Shown here: in pieces, positions 8,431 through 17,270 of the stretch
Layout of the letters: each line of letters starts with the position of its first letter
Numbering within the stretch: position 1 is the first letter of the stretch
Assembly (NCBI RefSeq): GCF_021789315.1
Contig: NZ_CP084561.1
Span: 4,340,001 to 4,404,000, forward strand
Length of the DNA stretch: 64,000 nt
Direction: 5' to 3'
Origin: Arthrobacter sp. FW305-BF8
Lineage (GTDB): Bacteria; Actinomycetota; Actinomycetes; Actinomycetales; Micrococcaceae
Position numbers and translations under genes: made by a program
The notes under the pieces: generated by a model
What the model saw: the letters and a program-made list of their open reading frames with translations, nothing else
Told to the model about the DNA's origin: nothing
Database searches by the model: none

Positions 8431-8770
8431 AGGCGCAGCGCGCCTGGGGGGCTTCGATGATGGCCATCTGGCCGGTTTCGGGGACACCGGGAAATTGCAC
8501 GTGCTGGGGCTCAGCAGCGGCAACCGTGGGCTCCTGCTGGGAGCGCATGCGAACAAGCGCTACCGCGGAGATAAGGAACCAGGCGACATTCGTGACCACG
8601 GACGGCCAGGCTTCGTGGAACGCGCCGTTGACAATGAAGGCACACGAACCGAGGAGATTCGCGGTCTGGAAGCCCTTGCCGGCCTTCAGCCAACCCATGG
8701 ACACAGCCAGGTACGCACTCAGAATCGCAACAGCGCCTGCCCAACCGGAGATTTCCCACAGCAGTTCCAT
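8429..8770 (-). CDS. CBU_0592-type small membrane protein
   Basis: A 113-residue protein, ATG at 8770 with AAAGGA upstream. Three hydrophobic helices (about residues 4-24, 34-52 and 58-76) contain the pattern GWAGAVAILSAYLAVS...NLLGSCAFIVNGAFH...VTNVAWF, typical of the CBU_0592 membrane family of unknown function. The roughly 35-residue tail is soluble. It is divergent from the LysR gene at 9031, which might regulate it. Confidence 0.7.
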   Translation of the reverse strand: MELLWEISGWAGAVAILSAYLAVSMGWLKAGKGFQTANLLGSCAFIVNGAFHEAWPSVVTNVAWFLISAVALVRMRSQQEPTVAAAEPQHVQFPGVPETGQMAIIEAPQARCA

Positions 8771-9030
8771 GATGTCCTTTCAGGGTTGATGCCCGGCTGC
8801 CATCCGCTGGGCGGAGTGCAGATGACGGGCCATATGTTTTGTTCGTAAGGGGCGCCATTGCCGACGGGATCAGGCATCGCTGAACAGTTTGTGCTCAGCC
8901 GTCCGGGCGGGACGTCGTCCGCCGGACCGCCCGGGCTGTCTCTTACCCCTAGTTTTAACAGCAATTATGAGTAAGAAGGGTCTTTAGATCAATTGCATTC
9001 CGCTGAAGACATGGTTTAGAACTACTTAAC

Positions 9031-9957
9031 ATGGATATTGATCCGCGCCGGCTGCGAGTTCTTCTTGCGGTTGCCCGCACAGGCGGGGTGCTCGCCGCCG
9101 CTGACGAACTGGGAATTTCGCCCTCGGCCGTGTCCCAGCAGCTCAATAAGTTGGAGGACGAGACGGGGCACGCCCTGGTGGTACGCACACCCAAGGGCTC
9201 GGTTTTGACACCCGCCGGCCTGGCCGTAGCCGAAGCCGGCGAGGAGATCGAACGCGCACTCAGCGTCGCCCGCGCGCGGATGGAAGGCGGGGCCAAGATC
9301 GCGGGGGTTGTGCGAGTGGGCGGCTTCACCAGCTTTGTCCGCACGGTGGTGATCCCGCGCCTGCCCGAGTGGCGCATCCAGTACCCGCAATTACAGATCC
9401 GGATGATTGAGGACGACTTCCCCGCCTTGATGCGGCTGCTTCGGCAGCGCGCCCTCGACGCCGTCGTGATTGAGCTCGATTCGACGACGACGGCCGGGCA
9501 GCGTTCACTGGGCGCCGGAATGATCGAGGAACCCCTCCTGGACGAGCCCTGGAAACTGGTGGTTCCCGCGGGTGCGCTCCTCACCACCGAGAACATCGAC
9601 CTTGGCCGTCTGCCCCTTCCCTGGCTCGGCGTCGAGTCCTCAGCAGCCAACGCTTCGGTCCTCGGCCGGCTCCGTGAGTCAACGGGCGCCCAGTTGGAGA
9701 CGGTGCATCAGTACCAGGACACGCTGACCGCTCTCGCACTCGTCGCGGCCGGCGAAGGGGTTGCCATCGTGCCCACCTTGGCGTTGACCGGTCTCGTCCA
9801 GGACGGGGTGGACGTCCTGGACGTTCCCGGGCTGGGCACGCGGCGCATTGTTCTGCGGCGGTTCGACCGGCGACGGTCAGCCAGCCTGCCTGTGGACACC
9901 GTGGCGCGCCTCCTGCGGGAATCGGCTGCGGCCTTCGACACGCGCTCGACGTCGTGA
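9031..9957 (+). CDS. LysR-family transcriptional regulator
   Basis: A 308-residue protein with an N-terminal winged helix-turn-helix (RRLRVLLAVARTGGVLAAAD then GISPSAVSQQLNKLE, residues 6-40). A LysR substrate-binding domain follows from about residue 90 (VRVGGFTSFVRTVVIPRLPE). The 260-base divergent intergenic region with the 8429-8770 gene carries no site I can assign confidently. The effector is unknown. The ribosome site is weak. Confidence 0.85.
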   Translation: MDIDPRRLRVLLAVARTGGVLAAADELGISPSAVSQQLNKLEDETGHALVVRTPKGSVLTPAGLAVAEAGEEIERALSVARARMEGGAKIAGVVRVGGFTSFVRTVVIPRLPEWRIQYPQLQIRMIEDDFPALMRLLRQRALDAVVIELDSTTTAGQRSLGAGMIEEPLLDEPWKLVVPAGALLTTENIDLGRLPLPWLGVESSAANASVLGRLRESTGAQLETVHQYQDTLTALALVAAGEGVAIVPTLALTGLVQDGVDVLDVPGLGTRRIVLRRFDRRRSASLPVDTVARLLRESAAAFDTRSTS

Positions 9958-10175
9958 TTGGTCCCGCCCTATTTCCGGCGAGCTGATCCAGGCATAGGCT
10001 GATAAGCACCACAGTAGATGCGGAGTCGGGCCCATGAGAGCGAGGGTTACGGGGATGATCCTTGCCGGCAGCGTCCCTCTGGCAGTCAGGTCATTACTGC
10101 CAGCCGCTTATCTACGCAGAGTGGCCGGGACGCAGAACTAGCGTTTCCATCCGCGTACAAACAAGGGAGACTCTC

Positions 10176-10325
10176 ATGTTGCTTTGGATAGCCATCATTA
10201 TCGCGGTTCTCTGGCTTCTCGGCCTGCTCGGCAACATCGGCGGCGGCTTAATTCACCTGCTTTTGGTTATAGCGGTGGTGGTCCTGATCTTCCACTTCGT
10301 CCGTGGCAGGTCCTCCCGGGTGTAG
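10176..10325 (+). CDS. lmo0937-type small membrane peptide
   Basis: A 49-residue protein almost wholly made of two hydrophobic stretches (LLWIAIIIAVLWLLGLL and HLLLVIAVVVLIFHFV) separated by GNIGGG, with a basic C-terminus. This is the lmo0937 family pattern, often linked to stress. The ATG at 10176 has GGGAGA seven bases upstream. The open frame extends upstream to 10062, but that part is not protein-like. Confidence 0.75.
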   Translation: MLLWIAIIIAVLWLLGLLGNIGGGLIHLLLVIAVVVLIFHFVRGRSSRV

Positions 10326-10364
10326 TGCAATTTATGACCCGGCGTGATTGACCTCCGCGGGTAA

Positions 10365-10401
10365 CAGGGAAGCCGGGCGCAGTTCTCACCCGGCTTCCCT
10401 G
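10365..10401. terminator. Bidirectional hairpin terminator
   Basis: A perfect 13-base stem (CAGGGAAGCCGGG with its complement) and an 11-base loop lie between the ends of the lmo0937-type gene and the convergent permease gene. It could serve both. The + strand continues with TTCCCGATCAATTTT. Confidence 0.75.
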
Positions 10402-10454
10402 GTTCCCGATCAATTTTCCCGATCACTGCGTGGGGTAGCCCCGCGGCAGCATGA

Positions 10455-12026
10455 TTACGGCGTGCCGGCGCTTCGTTCGTCCTCGAGGTCTTTGGGTGCT
10501 GCGAGATCCATCTCGAGCAGCGGCACCACTTTGGACTTGGTCATGAAGCGGTGAGCCAGCCATAGGGCAATGAAGACCGGCAACCCGATGTAGGAGGAAA
10601 GCACCTCCATCACCCTCCCGGCAAGGACAGCCTCGTAGTTCTGTCCCGCGATCACAAGGACCAGCAGGGCGAAGGCCAGCAGCGGGCCAATGGGGAAAAG
10701 GGAGGCTTTGTACGGCAGGTCGCTGAGCTTGTTCCCCTGGGCCAGGAAGCCCCGCCTGAAACGGTAGTGGGAGACCGCGATCCCCGCCCAGACGATGAAG
10801 CCGCACAGGCCTGACATGTTCAGCAGCCAGGAGTAAGCCGCGCCCTGACCGACGATCGCGGAGAGGAACCCGAAGAGTCCCACAGCCGCGGTCGCCAGCA
10901 GCGCCGGGATCGGCACGCCACGTGCGTTGGTCCGGCCGAAGATCTTCGGCGCCATGCCGTCGTGTGCCATGGCGTAAAGCATCCGGGTGGAGGCATAGAG
11001 TCCGGAGTTGCCCGCGGACAGGATGGCGGTCAGGATCACCGCGTTCATCAAGGCCGCCGCGAAGGCGATGCCGGCGCGCGAGAAGACCAGGGTGAAGGGC
11101 GATGCTGCAACATCGGCCTCGCCGGAGGCCAGCAGGCTCGGATCGGTGAAAGGGATCAGGCAGCCGATGATAAAGATGGCACCAATGTAGAAAAGCATGA
11201 TTCGCCAGAAGACAGTGCGGATAGCTTTCGGCACTTCGCGTCGCGGGTTTTTGGCTTCGCCTGCGGCCACGCCCACCAGCTCGGTGCCCTGGAATGAGAA
11301 CCCGGCAATCATGAAGACCGAGATGATCGAGACCCATCCCCCGTGGAACACTTCATCGCGGTTTTCCCAGTTACTCAGTCCCGGGGAGTTGCCCCCGAGG
11401 ATGCCGGAGATCATCAGCACGCCGGCGATCAGGAAGAGCACCACTGCGGTGACCTTGATGAGGGAGAGCCAGAACTCCGACTCACCGAAGGACTTCGCCG
11501 AGAGGGCGTTGAGCCCCGCCAACATCAGCAGAAAGATTCCGGCCCAGACCCATCCGGGGACCCCCGGGAACCAGAAGTCCATGATGATTCCGGCTGCGAC
11601 CAGCTCGGCGGCCACCGTAATGGCCCAGTTGAACCAATAGTTCCAGCCGATCGCGAACCCGAAGGACGGGGAGACAAAACGGGTGGCAAAGGACTGGAAG
11701 GAACCGGCCACCGGGATTTTGGCCGACATTTCGCCCAGTGACTGCATCAACAGGAATACCATCAGCCCCACCAGCGCGTAGGCGGCCAACGCACCGCCGG
11801 GGCCCGCCTGGGAGATGGTGCCGCCCGAGGCCACGAACAGCCCGGTACCGATCGCGCCGCCTATGGCGATCATCTGCAGGTGGCGGCTGCTTAGCCCGCG
11901 CTTGAGTTCGTTGGGGGTTTCGACGGAGGTGCGAGCTGCCCCTGTGGCTGGGGCGTATCCGGCTTGTGCCACTTCATCGTCTTTGATTTCTGTGGAAGTT
12001 GTTTGCGTGAGGGAGCTGAGTCCCAT
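10455..12026 (-). CDS. APC-superfamily amino-acid permease (AAT/LysP-like)
   Basis: A 523-residue, 12-helix transporter with GGAGG before the ATG at 12026. After a 45-residue cytoplasmic N-terminus, the segment LSSRHLQMIAIGGAIGTGLFVASG is the classical start of amino-acid/cation symporters of the AAT group (LysP, GabP, AroP). SFQGTELVGVAAGEAKNP in helix 6 is also family-typical. The inferred role is proton-coupled amino-acid uptake; specificity (lysine, arginine or GABA) cannot be read from sequence. It is monocistronic and ends at a shared terminator. Confidence 0.85.
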   Translation of the reverse strand: MGLSSLTQTTSTEIKDDEVAQAGYAPATGAARTSVETPNELKRGLSSRHLQMIAIGGAIGTGLFVASGGTISQAGPGGALAAYALVGLMVFLLMQSLGEMSAKIPVAGSFQSFATRFVSPSFGFAIGWNYWFNWAITVAAELVAAGIIMDFWFPGVPGWVWAGIFLLMLAGLNALSAKSFGESEFWLSLIKVTAVVLFLIAGVLMISGILGGNSPGLSNWENRDEVFHGGWVSIISVFMIAGFSFQGTELVGVAAGEAKNPRREVPKAIRTVFWRIMLFYIGAIFIIGCLIPFTDPSLLASGEADVAASPFTLVFSRAGIAFAAALMNAVILTAILSAGNSGLYASTRMLYAMAHDGMAPKIFGRTNARGVPIPALLATAAVGLFGFLSAIVGQGAAYSWLLNMSGLCGFIVWAGIAVSHYRFRRGFLAQGNKLSDLPYKASLFPIGPLLAFALLVLVIAGQNYEAVLAGRVMEVLSSYIGLPVFIALWLAHRFMTKSKVVPLLEMDLAAPKDLEDERSAGTP

Positions 12027-12159
12027 GATGCCTCCGGGAAGGTAGCTGCGGTGGATGTGCTTTCCGGCGGGCCCGGCCGGGAAGGACGGTGATCAAGCTA
12101 ACACAAAGAAAGAAAGAGCCCGCTGGCGAAGCGAATGTTGCCCGCCGAATGGTCGAAGT

Positions 12160-12198
12160 CTTGTTCTCAGGCCGGAGCAGCCCCGGCCTGAGAACAAG
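12160..12198. promoter_or_regulatory. Perfect 16-base inverted repeat upstream of the DUF6421 gene
   Basis: The arms 12160-12175 (CTTGTTCTCAGGCCGG) and 12183-12198 are exact complements with a 7-base loop, followed on the + strand by AGTTTCTT. It lies between the divergent permease and DUF6421 genes, 84 bases before the latter. It could be a leader terminator/attenuator or a displaced terminator. Confidence 0.6.
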
Positions 12199-12281
12199 AG
12201 TTTCTTAGGCTTCGTCAAAAAACGCATCAATCATGCTTACCCATTGCTACGGTCTTCGGGACCCCTCAACGGAAGGAAGAC

Positions 12282-13685
12282 ATGTCTGTCATCGCAAGTC
12301 CCGAAGTGTCGACCACGCGGGCAGAAGACCTCAAGGCGCTCCCGGCATGGCAGGCTCTCAAGGCAGCCGTCATTGGACTGCAACAGGTTCAAGCGCAGGA
12401 CGGTTCCGTTCCGGAGCCCGCTAACCACCACCAGGCCCGCCAGAATCTCAGCATCATTACCGGCTCAATCGACGACCTGCGTCCGCATCTTCCCCACGAC
12501 TCGGAATACCTCGAACTGCTCGTGCAGGACTTCCAGCGGTGGGAGTCCGAGGGCTTCGCCGTACCTGATTTCCTCGACTCATTGGTGGCCTTTCACCCCG
12601 AGCAGTGGCGCATCGATGGGCTGCCGCATCTGGTTGTGTTCCCCATGTACACGCAGAACGGCAGCGCCAACCGATACTTTGAGGCCGTCCTCATCGAGGT
12701 TATTTGGCCATCCTTCGTCGCTGACCTGGAGGCAGGAAACTACTCCAACAAGCTATTCGTCCCCATCAGCTTCGCCGATTTCACGCCCGGCTATGACACG
12801 AACTCCGCAGTACTCTTCCCCGAGAGCGTAGCCGTCCGGAGCACCCCCTCGTTCACCTGGGGAGGCATCTTCGCCGACCGCGAAGCTGCCCGTTTCCGTC
12901 GCGTCCTGAAAGCTGCTGCCGACATTACTTCGCTGGACCTGCCGGATGACGCCGCGGAATTGCTCGAGGACCAACACCTCACGGAGAAGACCTTCGTGAT
13001 GTGGGATCTGATCCACGACCGGACCCACATGCGCGGTGACCTGCCCTTTGATCCGTTCATGATCAAGCAGCGGATGCCGTACTTCCTGTACTCCCTCGAG
13101 GAGCTCCGCTGTGACCTGACCGCCTTCCGCGAATCAGTAATCATCGAGCGGGACGAAACGGCTTCCGATGACGCCCGCAAGCACGCCAAGCTGGTCCAGT
13201 ACGCAGTGATCTTCGATCGCATTTTCCGCTTCGCGATCACCGGGAACAGGGTCCGCAACTACGACGCCGTGGGCGGCCAATTGCTGTTCGCCTGGATGCA
13301 CCAGCACCGGGTCCTGCACTGGACCGATGGAAAGCTGAGCATCGACTGGAAGGACGTCGCCGGCGTCGTCGTCGAACTGGGCGTACGCATCGAGGAACTC
13401 TACTGGCGTTCGATTGACCGGCCGAAGCCGGCACACTGGCTGGCCGCCTATGAGCTCGTCTCGGAAACCCTCACGCCCAACCCGTCCTCCGTATGGGCCA
13501 AGGGGCCGGACGCCCTTCCGCTCGACGGCCCTCCCCGCGGACTGACCGACCAGGTCCTCGATGACGAATTTCCCCTGTCAATGTTCTATGAGGCACTGGA
13601 GAAGAAGATGCGCGCGGTCATTGAGTCAACTGCCGGGATCACCGGTACGAGCCCCGTGAAGTCCGAGGGTGAGGCACGCGCATGA
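12282..13685 (+). CDS. DUF6421-family protein of unknown function
   Basis: A 467-residue soluble protein, ATG at 12282 with GGAAGGA upstream. I match it from memory to DUF6421, an actinobacterial family. Striking conserved-looking parts are a WDLIHDRTHMRGDLPFDPF stretch (near residue 240), whose His/Asp spacing could bind a metal, and FMIKQRMPYFLYSLEELRCD. It overlaps the next gene, an SDR, by four bases (ATGA), so the two are translationally coupled and probably act in one pathway, possibly on an aldehyde or alcohol. The function is unknown. Confidence 0.75.
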   Translation: MSVIASPEVSTTRAEDLKALPAWQALKAAVIGLQQVQAQDGSVPEPANHHQARQNLSIITGSIDDLRPHLPHDSEYLELLVQDFQRWESEGFAVPDFLDSLVAFHPEQWRIDGLPHLVVFPMYTQNGSANRYFEAVLIEVIWPSFVADLEAGNYSNKLFVPISFADFTPGYDTNSAVLFPESVAVRSTPSFTWGGIFADREAARFRRVLKAAADITSLDLPDDAAELLEDQHLTEKTFVMWDLIHDRTHMRGDLPFDPFMIKQRMPYFLYSLEELRCDLTAFRESVIIERDETASDDARKHAKLVQYAVIFDRIFRFAITGNRVRNYDAVGGQLLFAWMHQHRVLHWTDGKLSIDWKDVAGVVVELGVRIEELYWRSIDRPKPAHWLAAYELVSETLTPNPSSVWAKGPDALPLDGPPRGLTDQVLDDEFPLSMFYEALEKKMRAVIESTAGITGTSPVKSEGEARA

Positions 13686-14440
13686 GCCAGGATCTGTCGG
13701 GTCGCACGGTCGTCGTCGCCGGTTCCACAAGCGCTGCCGGCGTCGCGGCGGTCCGCACCCTCTCGCAGGCAGGGGCACGCGTAGCCGCCGTGGACATTCT
13801 TGAGGACCGGGTGCAGGAGCTCTCGGGCGCCTACGAGAACGTCACAGGTTATGTCTGCAACCTCGCAGATCTGCAAGCCGTCGAAGGCTTGGCGAAGTCT
13901 GTTCGGCAGGATCTGGGTCCCGTGGATGGCCTCATCCATCTTGTGGGAGGGTGGCGCGGTGGCGCAGGCATTAAAGGCCAGACGGACGAAGACTGGGACT
14001 TCCTGCACACCAGCGTCCTCACCACCCTGAGGAACACCAGCCGGGCGTTTTACGATGACCTGGCTGCCTCCCCTGCGGGTCGCCTGGCCATCGTTTCAGC
14101 ACAGTCAGCTTCCTCGCCGACAGCGGATGGTGCCGCCTATGCTGCCGTTAAGTCTGCCGCCGAGGCATGGACCCTGGCTGTGGCCGACGGATTCCGGCAA
14201 CTGCGGGGAGAAAAAGACAGCCCCGCCTCCGCTCAGCACTCAGCCGCCGTGGTCTTCGTGGTCAAGGCACTGGTCGATGACCGGATGCGCGCAGCCCAGC
14301 CGGAACGCAAATTTCCGGGATTCACCGATGTCAGCGTCCTTGCCGACGCCGTAGCGCGGATCTTCGACCTGGAGGCAGAACAGATCAACGGGCAGCGCTT
14401 GCCGCTCACCACCGGTCACCTTGTGGGTGCACAGACATAA
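13682..14440 (+). CDS. Short-chain dehydrogenase/reductase coupled to DUF6421
   Basis: A 252-residue Rossmann protein. Its nucleotide motif is degenerate, VAGSTSAAGVA, instead of the usual TGxxxGIG. It keeps the NAG-like position as HLVGGWRGG, a catalytic Ser in IVSAQSAS and YAAVKSA (the YxxxK pair). The start overlaps the upstream stop by four bases. The inferred function is an NAD(P)-dependent oxidoreductase working with the DUF6421 protein; the unusual glycine motif may mean altered cofactor binding. Confidence 0.8.
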   Translation: MSQDLSGRTVVVAGSTSAAGVAAVRTLSQAGARVAAVDILEDRVQELSGAYENVTGYVCNLADLQAVEGLAKSVRQDLGPVDGLIHLVGGWRGGAGIKGQTDEDWDFLHTSVLTTLRNTSRAFYDDLAASPAGRLAIVSAQSASSPTADGAAYAAVKSAAEAWTLAVADGFRQLRGEKDSPASAQHSAAVVFVVKALVDDRMRAAQPERKFPGFTDVSVLADAVARIFDLEAEQINGQRLPLTTGHLVGAQT

Positions 14441-14458
14441 GCAACGTCGATTCCACAG

Positions 14459-14490
14459 CAGGCGGCCCGCACGTACTGGCGGGCCGCCTG
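14459..14490 (+). terminator. Hairpin terminator after the DUF6421-SDR operon
   Basis: A perfect 12-base stem (CAGGCGGCCCGC and complement) with an 8-base loop begins 18 bases after the SDR stop codon. No T run follows, which is common for actinobacterial terminators. Confidence 0.7.
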
Positions 14491-14504
14491 CACGACCCGA
14501 ACCG

Positions 14505-14668
14505 GCCAACGCTGCAGCACATCTTGGGCTTCCTTTGCGCGCATTCACCACCGACGTCGGCGTTGACGTCCTGTCCTTCGGCGGCACCAAGACGGGCCGC
14601 TGTTCGGCGAGGCCGTTGTCTTGCCGGGGCGGCTGGACCGCTTGGATCCGGTCAACTTACTGACGGGT
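14505..14668 (+). pseudogene. Remnant of an L-threonine aldolase gene
   Basis: Translation from 14505 gives ANAAAHLGLPLRAFTTDVG and then VDVLSFGGTKTG, which is the PLP-lysine region of low-specificity L-threonine aldolases (the Lys of GGTK binds PLP). After a frameshift near 14597, a second frame continues with LFGEAVVLPGRLD and DPVNLL, the next conserved segment. The N-terminal two thirds and the C-terminus are absent. This is a decayed internal fragment of about 55 codons with no start. It directly follows the operon terminator. Confidence 0.7.
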
Positions 14669-14760
14669 AAGGCTTATGTTCGCCGGACGCAGGGACTAAC
14701 ATTTTCGATGGTGGCCAGAGGCAACGATCTCGGGCGGGGAATCTTCGAAGGATCGGATTT

Positions 14761-15057
14761 ATGGCAAAGGCGGTGTCATTCTCCGTGACGGCCATGCCCA
14801 AAAGCGGCGCACAGGGCAGCTTCCGCGACACCGTCATGAGCCTGCGGATTAGTGACCTCCAGGATTGCATTCTGTCCGTGTTTCACATCAGCGACTCATA
14901 TGCCCTGTTCAGCGGCGAAGCCCTTCCTGCCCCGCACACGACCAGCAATGGCGCACTCCGGGCATATCTGCTGCACAGGCTCGCCGGAGGTGACGCCGGC
15001 TTAGACTTCGAGGTAAAGATCGCCCGCGTTTCAGAACCCGCCCGCTCCGGTTCGTGA
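14761..15057 (+). CDS. Hypothetical 98-residue protein
   Basis: An ATG at 14761 with GAAGGAT about nine bases upstream opens a 98-codon frame. It shows no signal peptide, membrane segment or recognised motif. The middle (LRISDLQDCILSVFHISDSYALF) looks protein-like. It sits between the threonine aldolase remnant and csbD, so it may itself be a fragment. Confidence 0.35.
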   Translation: MAKAVSFSVTAMPKSGAQGSFRDTVMSLRISDLQDCILSVFHISDSYALFSGEALPAPHTTSNGALRAYLLHRLAGGDAGLDFEVKIARVSEPARSGS

Positions 15058-15150
15058 TCGAAACCACCGGCCGTTGCCTCGAAAGTTTGGGGCGCCTAGG
15101 CCGGAGCTGCGACCCAGTGAAAGTCAGCTGGCTGATCATGCCGACGCACA

Positions 15151-15180
15151 AAAGGGTGCACTGACGGGGTGCACCCTTTC
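15151..15180 (-). terminator. Rho-independent terminator of csbD
   Basis: A perfect 10-base stem, AAAGGGTGCA (15152-15161) with TGCACCCTTT (15171-15180), lies 14 bases beyond the csbD stop. On the minus strand it runs into TTTTGTG. Confidence 0.75.
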
Positions 15181-15193
15181 GCTTGCGTTCGGG

Positions 15194-15370
15194 TCAGTCC
15201 TTCTTGAAGGCGTCCTTGACTTTCTCGCCGGCCTGCTTCAAATCGCCCTTGGCCTGATCGGCCTGGCCTTCGGTGCGCAGGCTTTCATCGCCGGATGCGG
15301 CGCCTGCTGCTTCCTTGCCCTTGCCGCCGGCCTTCTCAGCAGCGTTCTCGATCTTGTCGCCTAGTCCCAT
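15194..15370 (-). CDS. CsbD-family stress-response protein
   Basis: A 58-residue, highly charged protein (MGLGDKIENAAEKAGGKGKE..., Lys/Ala/Glu/Gly-rich) ending in KVKDAFKKD. This is the CsbD pattern, a small helical protein family often induced by general stress. An AGGAGG ribosome site lies seven bases before the ATG at 15370. A 5-base-stem palindrome (15393-15409) sits in its leader. Its own terminator follows at 15151-15180. Confidence 0.88.
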   Translation of the reverse strand: MGLGDKIENAAEKAGGKGKEAAGAASGDESLRTEGQADQAKGDLKQAGEKVKDAFKKD

Positions 15371-15977
15371 GGTGTTTCCTCCTCTGGTTGGCGGCCGTTC
15401 GATTCGGCCATAGGAACAACATAAGCATGCTTAGCATTCTGTTTCAAACTTTGGAGCGTACTGGTGACAGGAAATATGGAACCAGACGTTGCCTGCACCA
15501 TCGCTGAAGGGCGCGGCCAGCGATAGGTTCCACGCGCTCTGAACCTTGTAGCTGTGTGGGTTTGTTGCCGGGTCCGGTGAGCTGGGGGATGCGCCGGACC
15601 CGGCAGTGCTGAAAGAGAGACCGGCGCTTATTTCCGGCTCCTTTAGGACGCTGTCAGTATTTGCCCGCCACCTCGGGAAAATGTTGGGCAACCTTGGGGC
15701 TGAGCTCGGCACCGCACTCCCCCAGAGTCCGTTCGCAAGGAACCACAGCATTCCTTCATGTGGAGGAAACCGGTGCGCGTTCAGACACCTTCTTCAGCGC
15801 CCGGGCCATTGTTTTCAGCTGAGCACGCACTGACGAACTCGCCGGATTTCGACGTCGTAGTCTGGGAGCGGCACCAACTCGCTCCAGGCGCTATCCCTAG
15901 CCGGGTGATTGCCGGCTACTGCCGGCCCCACTTGGTCGAGAACTCGACGAAGCGGGACTATTGCCTCAGGGTCGTGT
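15371..15977. other. 607 bases without a supported gene
   Basis: The stretch holds the csbD promoter region and overlapping open frames on both strands (15431-15751 minus, 106 codons; 15606-15833 plus). None has a convincing ribosome site or recognisable domain. I see no mobile-element end or terminator. Confidence 0.5.
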
Positions 15978-16127
15978 CTAGAAAATTGCTTCCCATATCT
16001 CGCCTATGACAGGGATAGCTGTAGTGACGATAAAGTAAATGAGTGCGGCCACCATAACCGCCGCGACCGGGATCATCACGATCCAAAGCAGGACGCTGGA
16101 TGGATGTCGCTCTGGGTTTTCAACCAT
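15978..16127 (-). CDS. Small single-span membrane protein
   Basis: A 49-residue protein from ATG 16127 with TTGAGGGA upstream. After a basic, polar N-terminus (MVENPERHPSS) comes one long hydrophobic helix (VLLWIVMIPVAAVMVAALIYFIV) and a short tail. It is too short for family assignment. The open frame continues upstream to 16340, but the ribosome site favours this start. Confidence 0.5.
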   Translation of the reverse strand: MVENPERHPSSVLLWIVMIPVAAVMVAALIYFIVTTAIPVIGEIWEAIF

Positions 16128-16431
16128 GGCTATTCCCTCAACTTTCCGTCTTGGGCTACTCCGGGTCAGTAGTCGATGTAGCACCCATGGTGCTGGGCGA
16201 ATCTGGGAATTTCGTGGAGATAACCCCTGTAAACACCCGTTGTTTAGGTCGGGCCCGACAGGAAGGAGCGGCACCAAGGAGGCTTTGGCCTTTCCGAGTG
16301 GCTCCAAGTTTGAGCCATCGGCCAATTCGGATCCCTGCACGCCATCGGCAACACCCCCTCAGCCCATCCCTTCAGGCACCCGCAACCATTCGGAATCCCA
16401 GATGCCGGGGCTGCGGGCGGCCCCGGTCCCT

Positions 16432-16485
16432 GTTCAGGCTGACGAAAGGCCCGCTATCGGCGTTCGGACTTGAGCTGGGGAGTGC
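16432..16485 (+). repeat. Diverged dif-like repeat, copy A
   Basis: This 54-base segment aligns without gaps to 26409-26462: GTTCAGG, TGACG, TATCGGCGTT and GGGGAGTGC occur at identical spacing (36 of 54 positions equal by eye). The core TATCGGCGTT is shared with copies at 18757-18784 and 22570-22597. It lies in the otherwise empty 16128-16605 interval before the cupin gene. Confidence 0.55.
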
Positions 16486-16605
16486 ATTCAAAAGGGGCTG
16501 TTCCTCGCATGCTGCAGACTGGCAAGGGGGGCATTGCCTGCCGCCTCCACCCGCTCCACCTGTCAAGGGTTGTTTGGCATGCGTGGGCAAGCGGACCATG
16601 TTCCC

Positions 16606-17130
16606 ATGAACGCACACAACTTCGGACCCGCCAACGCCGGCCCGTTGGTCCGTTTCGGTGACGCCATGACTGCCCGGACGATACTCGCAGCAGGAGCAAC
16701 GTCAGGAGGCTTCGCCGTGGTCGAACATTTGCTCGCACCGAAGGAGCTCGCAGCACCGCTCCATATGCACAGCCGCGAAGACGAGTTCACCGTGGTCATG
16801 AAGGGTCGTATTGGGTTCCTCCTGGGCGAGGAAGTCTTTCACGCAGGCCCAGGCCAACTCGTCCGAAAGCCCAGGGGCCAGTGGCATACCTTCTGGAACG
16901 CCGGTGACGAACCGGCCCAGGTTCTGGAGGTAATTTCACCTGCTGGTTTCGAAGAATACTTCCAAGAGATTGGACCGTTCTTCCCCGACGACGCTGCACC
17001 GGATCTCGAAGGCATGGCAGCAGCCAACGCAAAGTACGGGCTGCGCATGGACTTCGAATCCCTGCCCAAGCTCATCAATCGCTTCGGTTTGATCCGGCCC
17101 TTGGAAATGGACGGCGAAGCACCCACGTAG
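16606..17130 (+). CDS. Single-domain cupin protein
   Basis: A 174-residue protein. The first cupin motif is visible as PLHMHSREDEFTVVMKGRIGF (residues about 51-71), with two His and a Glu able to bind a metal. The second is GQWHTFWNAGDEPAQVLEVI, with a third His. A helical C-terminus follows with FEEYFQEIGPFFPD. The inferred fold is a double-stranded beta helix, possibly a dioxygenase or isomerase; the substrate is unknown. The ribosome site before ATG 16606 is weak. It stands alone between two dif-like repeats. Confidence 0.75.
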   Translation: MNAHNFGPANAGPLVRFGDAMTARTILAAGATSGGFAVVEHLLAPKELAAPLHMHSREDEFTVVMKGRIGFLLGEEVFHAGPGQLVRKPRGQWHTFWNAGDEPAQVLEVISPAGFEEYFQEIGPFFPDDAAPDLEGMAAANAKYGLRMDFESLPKLINRFGLIRPLEMDGEAPT

Positions 17131-17270
17131 AAAGGGGCTTGGCCGTCCAGACCGCCGACGCACGCCTGAATCGGCAGCGACGCAGAAACCACCTGCCCCC
17201 CCTTGCTTGGAGCGAGTGGCTATGCCTAAAGGTGGGGAAAGTTTCACCTACTTTCACCCGGCGGTACCGT

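Noticed and set aside
15393..15409. A 5-base stem with a TTCGATT loop that looks like a tRNA T-arm
   Set aside because: No acceptor, D or anticodon arms pair at the needed distances; it is a small palindrome in the csbD leader.
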